Shown here in pieces: positions 58,826-64,000 of a stretch of DNA of 64,000 nt. Source of the stretch: Sanguinoderma infundibulare (taxonomy: Eukaryota; Basidiomycota; Agaricomycetes; Polyporales; Polyporaceae); assembly GCA_032821775.1 (NCBI GenBank), contig JAVLRN010000003.1, forward strand, positions 3,534,001 to 3,598,000, given 5' to 3'. A model generated the notes under the pieces. That model was not told the DNA's origin and did no database searches. It saw only the letters and a list, made by a program, of their open reading frames with translations. Position numbers and translations under genes: made by a program. Every line of letters begins with the position of its first letter. The stretch's first letter is position 1.

Positions 58826-61800
58826 ATGGTTGCCACCTGGCTCGCACCAACGTGGCTCCAGCGATCCCAGGCGGTCTTGGACCGGACTACCCTGCTGGCA
58901 CATCCTTTCGGCGAGTACAGTCTGTATAAGGCTGGCGATATCGACTTTGAGTACGTGCCACAGTCTCTGAGGGCGCATACAGCCGCATCCGAAAGTGTTT
59001 ATTGACGTTTGTGATCCCTACAAAGGTCAAGGATATGGAAGAACGCGCTCGCATACCCCGCCGCAGTCTCGGTCGCTTCCGCAATCGTCCTCACTCTCCA
59101 GCTTGTCGCTCGTGCTGCCCCCGTCCAGAGGCTCTTCGCCAGGCTTTCCAAGTCGGATGTTGCAGAAGAAGGTGCAGATGATATTGAGGCGACGGGAGTC
59201 AACGGACGCCCTCTCTCCCAGGTCGCTAGGCTCGGCGGACCCGTTATCTACGCTTTCAAAGCCATCCGTCTCCTCTCCACTCTTACCCTCCTCGGGCTCG
59301 CTATTGCCGGCCTCGTCCTGAACCATTGCGAAGAAGACTTCGAGTACTCGTTTGACTCGCGCTGGGCTGCATTCGCCTTCATTGGCACATACGTACGTCT
59401 CCTTCCGTATCTGTCCCGCCCTCAAGGTTGACGCGCACATGTCAGGCCTACGCGTCTCTGCTCGGTTTTGTGTCGTTGGCATCAAGTCTGCAGCTTAGCA
59501 GGCTCGTTACAAAGCATCTGGTCACCGTCCTGCTCGTGACATGGACCGTGTACGTCTACCGCGACGTCTGGCCGCTCGCGACCTTCACTCTCGAGCCTTC
59601 GGATGCCTCGGAGGGTGCGCTGTTGTGGGCCAAGATCGGCGTGTTGACGTTTGCTGCCGTCTTCATTCCTCTCATCATCCCACGCCAATACATCCCCGTT
59701 GATCCCAAGGTGCGCGATGTCGTCCGTTATCCCGTCGACCCTGTTTTACGTCTTGTCCCAGGAACCGGCGGAGAACGTGAACCGTGAACAGACGGCGTCG
59801 ATCGTGTCCATGTCGATCTACACGTTCCTGGACGAGATCATCTGGAAAGCGTACAAGGTTCCTCATCTCCCCTATGACCAGCTTCCGCCAATTGCGGACT
59901 ACGATTACGCGAAGAACCTCGTCAAGAGCGCATTCCCGGTACACGTCTTGCTCCCTCATAGCGACACTCTGTTTTACCGTATGTGTGTTTTGACAGATCC
60001 TTGATCCCTTCCAAGCCCCCAAGAAGCGGCATCTATTTTGGGGTCTCATGACTGTTTTTCGACGGGACTCCGTCGTGCTATCGACCACGATCCTTCTGAA
60101 GGTCAGCCATGACCGCTCGTACGCGTACTTGCAACTCAGCCTCTGCAAAGGTCATCGCGACATTCATGAGCCCCATTGGCGTCTACCAGCTGCTCCAGTA
60201 GGTCGTCATCCTTGTGCAATGTTAGGACACTAGAAACGTCATTTACGACTCGCAACAGGTTTCTCGAGAGTGGTGGTGAAGGCGCAATCGTTCGTCCATG
60301 GGTCTGGATCGCCTGCCTGTTCTTCGGACCTGTCCTCGGTGCCGTCACAATCGAGTTTTACACCTTCATTGCGGTAATCTCCTGTCTTTTTCTTACATAC
60401 GCTGACGTTTATAGGGCTTTTCATGCAGACGCGGATCCTTGTCCGCTGTGAAGCCATCATCACACAACTTGTCTTCCACCATTCCCTTCGCATCCGCATG
60501 AAAGCGGAGACATCGGAGCCCCCTGCGGCCAGTCATGTGACGACCGCAACGCAGACTCCCGACAACATGTCCATAACAGAAGAGGTGGCGGAGGCAAGTG
60601 GCTCGCAGGGATCGAGCGAGGACGAGACGACCGTGCGCGCTAGCACCATCAGTGCGGCAAGCAATGCGGCGACCTCGAAGGGTAAGGAGCCACTCAACGA
60701 GGGTGAAGAGGACAAGGCCGTGCCAGTGAAGGACGGGGCTGAATCCTCGGGCAGCAGGAACCTCATTGGGAAGATCAATAACTTGGTCACGACGGACCTG
60801 AGCAACCTCGGCCCGAGCGTTCTGAACTTCTTGATCATAGGCAAGCGGGTTTCGCGATGGATGTGAAGGTATGTGGAGCTAATGGCATTTCGGATAGTGC
60901 TGTATGCGCCTCTGCAGATTGGGGCAGCCGTGTTCTTCTTGTACTCGATCCTCGGGTGGAGGTACGTTCATGTTCCGTGTGGCGGCGGTGAGGGCGTGTG
61001 GCTGAGATGTACTTGCAGCGTGTTCGTCGGATTACTCACCATGGTCCTCCTCTTCCCCATTCCTGCATATGCCGCATCAATGATGCAGGGCGTCCAGAAG
61101 GAGAAGATGAAGAAGGTGAGCACTCTACCGAGTACTTGAAAGTGTTACAAGGTCGCTCACAGGACCGGGCCGCGCCCAGACCGATGCCCGTGTGCAGAAG
61201 GTGACTGAAAGTGCGCGTGATGCTCGGGATATGCTGGTTCTAGTCAGTCTGATAACGACGTGCAGCTTTGGGCGTCATCCGCATGATCAAGTTGTTTGGT
61301 TGGGAGCCTCGTGTTTCGGACCAGCTCGCTGAAAAGCGGGAGGGCGAGCTTAGATTCATCCGGAAGTACAAGGTCCTTGAACTCATCAACAACAACGTAA
61401 AGTGCGCTCTGTTCGAAACTGTTCCGCAGGTGCCTCGACTAACAGGATGTAGTTTCATCATTCCTGTCATTACGATGGTCGTCACTTTCGCCACCTACGT
61501 ACGCTTAGCTTTCTTTTTGTACAGCAACTTGCTGACAACGTTACTCCAGACCGTTGTTATGGGTGAAGTGCTGACCGCCTCGCGCGTGTTCTCTTCCATG
61601 ACTGGTGAGTGCGGGCACGTAGTACGCTAAAGTGACTTCTACATCTCATGGATCTCGTCAAGTTTTCGATATTCTCCGGGACCAACTGCAGAGAATATTC
61701 AGTTTCACGCCCGCCCTGATCCAAGCCAAGGTCTCGCTCGACCGCATCACCGACTTCCTGAATAACACCGAGCTCCTGGATGAGTTCACCAATAACGAAC

Positions 61801-64000
61801 CGGTCGCGATCGACGCTATCGTGGCCCCCAACACCTTCGAGAGCGACATGATTGGCGTCCGCGCCGCGTCCTTCACATGGTCGAACGACAACGACGGCAC
61901 GGTCACGCCCGGCCCGAACCGACGCAACTTCACCTTGCGGATCGAGGACGAGGTGATGTTCAAGCGCGGCCGATTCAACCTCGTTGTCGGGCCGACGGGC
62001 TCAGGCAAGACGTCGCTGTTGATGGCTCTCCTCGGTGAGCTCCACTATATCCCGTGCGGCCCAGAGTCGTACGTGAGCCTGCCGCGCACGGGCGGGGTCG
62101 CGTACGCGGCGCAGGAGTCGTGGGTGCAGAACGAGACGATCAGGGACAACATACTGTTCGGGGCGCCGTTGGACGAGGCGCGGTACGAGAAGGTGCTCGA
62201 GCAGTGCGCTCTCCGGCGCGACCTGGGCCTGTTCGATGCCGGTGACCTGACGGAGGTCGGGGAGAAGGGGCTGACGCTGAGCGGGGGTCAGAAGGCGCGG
62301 ATCACGCTGGCTCGGGCGGTGTACTCGCGCGCGGAGATTCTGCTACTCGACGATGTGCTCGCGGCGCTGGACGTGCATACTGCCAGGTGGATTGTGGATA
62401 AGTGCTTCAAAGGGGATTTGTTGAGGGGACGGACCGTCATTCTCGTGGTATGGGGTTCTTTTCTCTGCGTTTCTCTCTTCGTTGCGCTAATATGGAGAGG
62501 CGTAGACCCACAACGTGACGATGGCGAGCCCGATTGCGGATTTTGTTGTCTCGTTCGGCGCGGACGGTCGTATCGCGAGCCAGGGCACACTGTCCAAGGC
62601 TCTTGCGATGGACCAGAAGTTGTCGGAGGAGGTCGTGGAGGAGCGCGCAGAGCTGAAAAAGGCCGAGGAAATGGTCGACGATGCGGTCGACGAGCCTGTT
62701 GATGGGGGCGTAGCGGCGCCGATGAAGGGCGACGGGAAGCTGGTCGTCGCGGAGGAGATTTCGGAGGGACATGTGAGCTGGCCAGCGCGTAAGTCCGCTT
62801 TCTTATTGTTGCAGATCCCAGCTGCTGACGGTATGCACACGTAGTGCGATTGTACTTCTCGGGCATGAGCGGCGGGTACTCGTTCATTTTCTGGTTCTCG
62901 GTCTTGGGGTTCTTGAGTTTGAACCGGCTGGGCCGCGCCCTTGAAGCATATTGGCTTGGATACTGGGCCCAGCAGTACGAGGACACTAATTCGAGCAACA
63001 TCAATGTGACCTAGTGAGTAGAACGTTTCCTTGTGACGTTTCTTGATGCTTACGTCGCATGTAGCTACTTGACGGTGTACATCATCTTGCTCGTCGTTGG
63101 CACCGTGTTCTACTGCACAAGCTACGTCGTGTACCTCTTTGGCGCGCTTCGGGCCTCTCGCAGCATCCATGCAACGCTCGTCCGCTCTATCTTCGGTGCG
63201 ACGCTCCGGTGGCTCGACAAGACGCCGACGTCTCGGATCATCACCCGGTGTACCCAGGATATACAGGCCAGTACGTACATGCTGTTATATGGTTGTATCT
63301 CTACTTACGGCGTTGTGCATAGTCGACGGACAGGTGGCAGACATGCTCAGCTGGTTCATCGATTTGACAGTGTCGATGCTCGTAAAGTTCTTCGCTGTTA
63401 TCACGTTCTCGCCCATCTTCGCCATCCCCGGCGCCCTCGTGTCCATCCTCGGCGCATGGTGCGGCCAGGTGTACATGAAGGCACAGCTGTCCGTCAAGCG
63501 CGAGTTGTCTAACGCTAAGGCGCCTGTGTTGGCCCACTTCGGTGCTGCAATCGCTGGTCTGAGTAAGTCGGTGCTTGTTTGACGTAGTATGTTGCGCAAG
63601 GGTGTAAGCTGAATAAGTCATTCGCGATAGCATCGATCCGCGCGTATGGCGCACAGAACCAGTTCAGGGAGGAGTCGTGCCGCAGGTTGGACAAGTACTC
63701 TCGGGTGGCACGCACATTCTGGAACCTCAATCGTTGGGTGGCAATCCGCATCGAAGCACTTGGGGCGCTCTTCGCCGCTTGCCTTGCCACGTATCTCGTG
63801 TACGGGAGCAACGCCAGGGCGGCTGACACTGGGTTCTCGCTGAACATGGCTGGTATGTATTTGCTTTGTGGATGTGATCTATGGTGAGCGGGGAGAGAGC
63901 TGACGTGTACGGAAGTCGGCTTCAGCAGCTTGATCTTATGGTGGGTCCGTATCTTCAACGCGTTTGAGGTCAGCGGAAATAGGTTCGTTGCGGACGTTGT
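58826..64000 (+). CDS. ABCC/MRP-type full ABC transporter, copy 2, cut by the right edge
   Basis: Starts with VATWLAPTWLQRSQAVLDR, close to copy 1's AATWLAPTWRQRAPAILDR, and follows the same exon order. NBD1 lies at about 61,866-62,450 with GPTGSGKTS, LSGGQKARITLARA and ILLLDDVLAALD. TMD2 is present up to SSLILWWVRIFNAFEVSGNR; NBD2 would lie beyond 64,000. The intron at 60,841-60,897 has a GC donor (ATAG|gcaagc) where copy 1 has gtaagt at the same place; the phase and acceptor agree, so it is probably a working GC-AG intron. No stop or frameshift was seen. The inserted MITE of copy 1 is absent. Substrate unknown. Confidence 0.9.

Noticed and set aside
1..64000. tRNA, rRNA, CRISPR array or biosynthetic cluster
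   Set aside because: No cloverleaf B-box with a matching A-box, no rRNA stretch, no regular direct repeats with spacers, and no backbone enzyme such as a terpene synthase, NRPS or PKS were recognised by eye.

Overview
The window looks like nuclear DNA of an agaricomycete basidiomycete, most like the Polyporales. It has GC-rich coding sequence, many GT-AG introns of about 48-60 nt, and protein families typical of these fungi: a DUF6534-type membrane protein, a HET-domain protein, an F-box protein of the LPVEIL type, auxin-efflux-carrier-like transporters, a histidine acid phosphatase and ABCC/MRP transporters. I saw no bacterial operon, tRNA, rRNA or CRISPR array. All assignments come from reading the sequence; no database search was run.

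Layout. 1-4.4 kb: a decayed LINE (Tad1-like) on the minus strand, with the endonuclease start of ORF2 running off the left edge, ORF1 with a CCHC knuckle, and a 1.6 kb stretch of unknown origin between the ORF1 pieces. 5.0-8.4 kb (-): a coiled-coil protein with an Arg/Glu/Met repeat. 9.35-10.5 kb (-): an F-box protein, with a relic of a second copy next to it. 11.5-15.0 kb (-): a large ubiquitin enzyme (UBA, IBR-like Cys cluster, BIRC6-like UBC fold). 15.5-17.9 kb (-): an AIR1/AIR2-like zinc-knuckle protein of the TRAMP RNA-surveillance complex. 18.9-20.4 kb (+): a HET-domain protein. 20.5-22.6 kb (-): a DUF6534-type membrane protein. 23.7-24.7 kb (-): an unknown, apparently frameshifted gene. 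25.3-27.1 kb (-): a membrane-anchored phytase-like phosphatase. 27.9-29.1 kb (+): a single-pass membrane protein of unknown role. 29.7-31.1 kb (+): a CoA-diphosphatase-type Nudix hydrolase. 32.0-33.6 kb (+): a Cys-motif protein. 34.1-34.75 kb: an unusual degenerate array of TGCAG/TACAG boxes spaced about 30 or 41 bp apart. 35.1-38.1 kb (+): dipeptidyl peptidase III.

The right third has been shaped by duplication. An AEC transporter with flanking DNA is present twice (about 38.4-42.4 and 44.1-47.9 kb), and a broken fragment of the DPP III gene lies beyond the second copy. A full MRP-type ABC transporter (50.3-57.0 kb) is followed in tandem by a second copy (58.8 kb to the right edge). The ABC copies share a nearly identical first nucleotide-binding domain although their linkers have diverged, which suggests gene conversion. 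Two short non-autonomous elements sit here: a 612 bp foldback element with near-perfect inverted arms and a TTA duplication, just upstream of ABC copy 1, and a roughly 404 bp hAT-like MITE inside one intron of copy 1 but not of copy 2.

Most neighbours are unrelated single-copy housekeeping or lineage-specific genes. There is no sign of a biosynthetic cluster. The clearest shared theme is duplication and mobile-element insertion around transporter genes.
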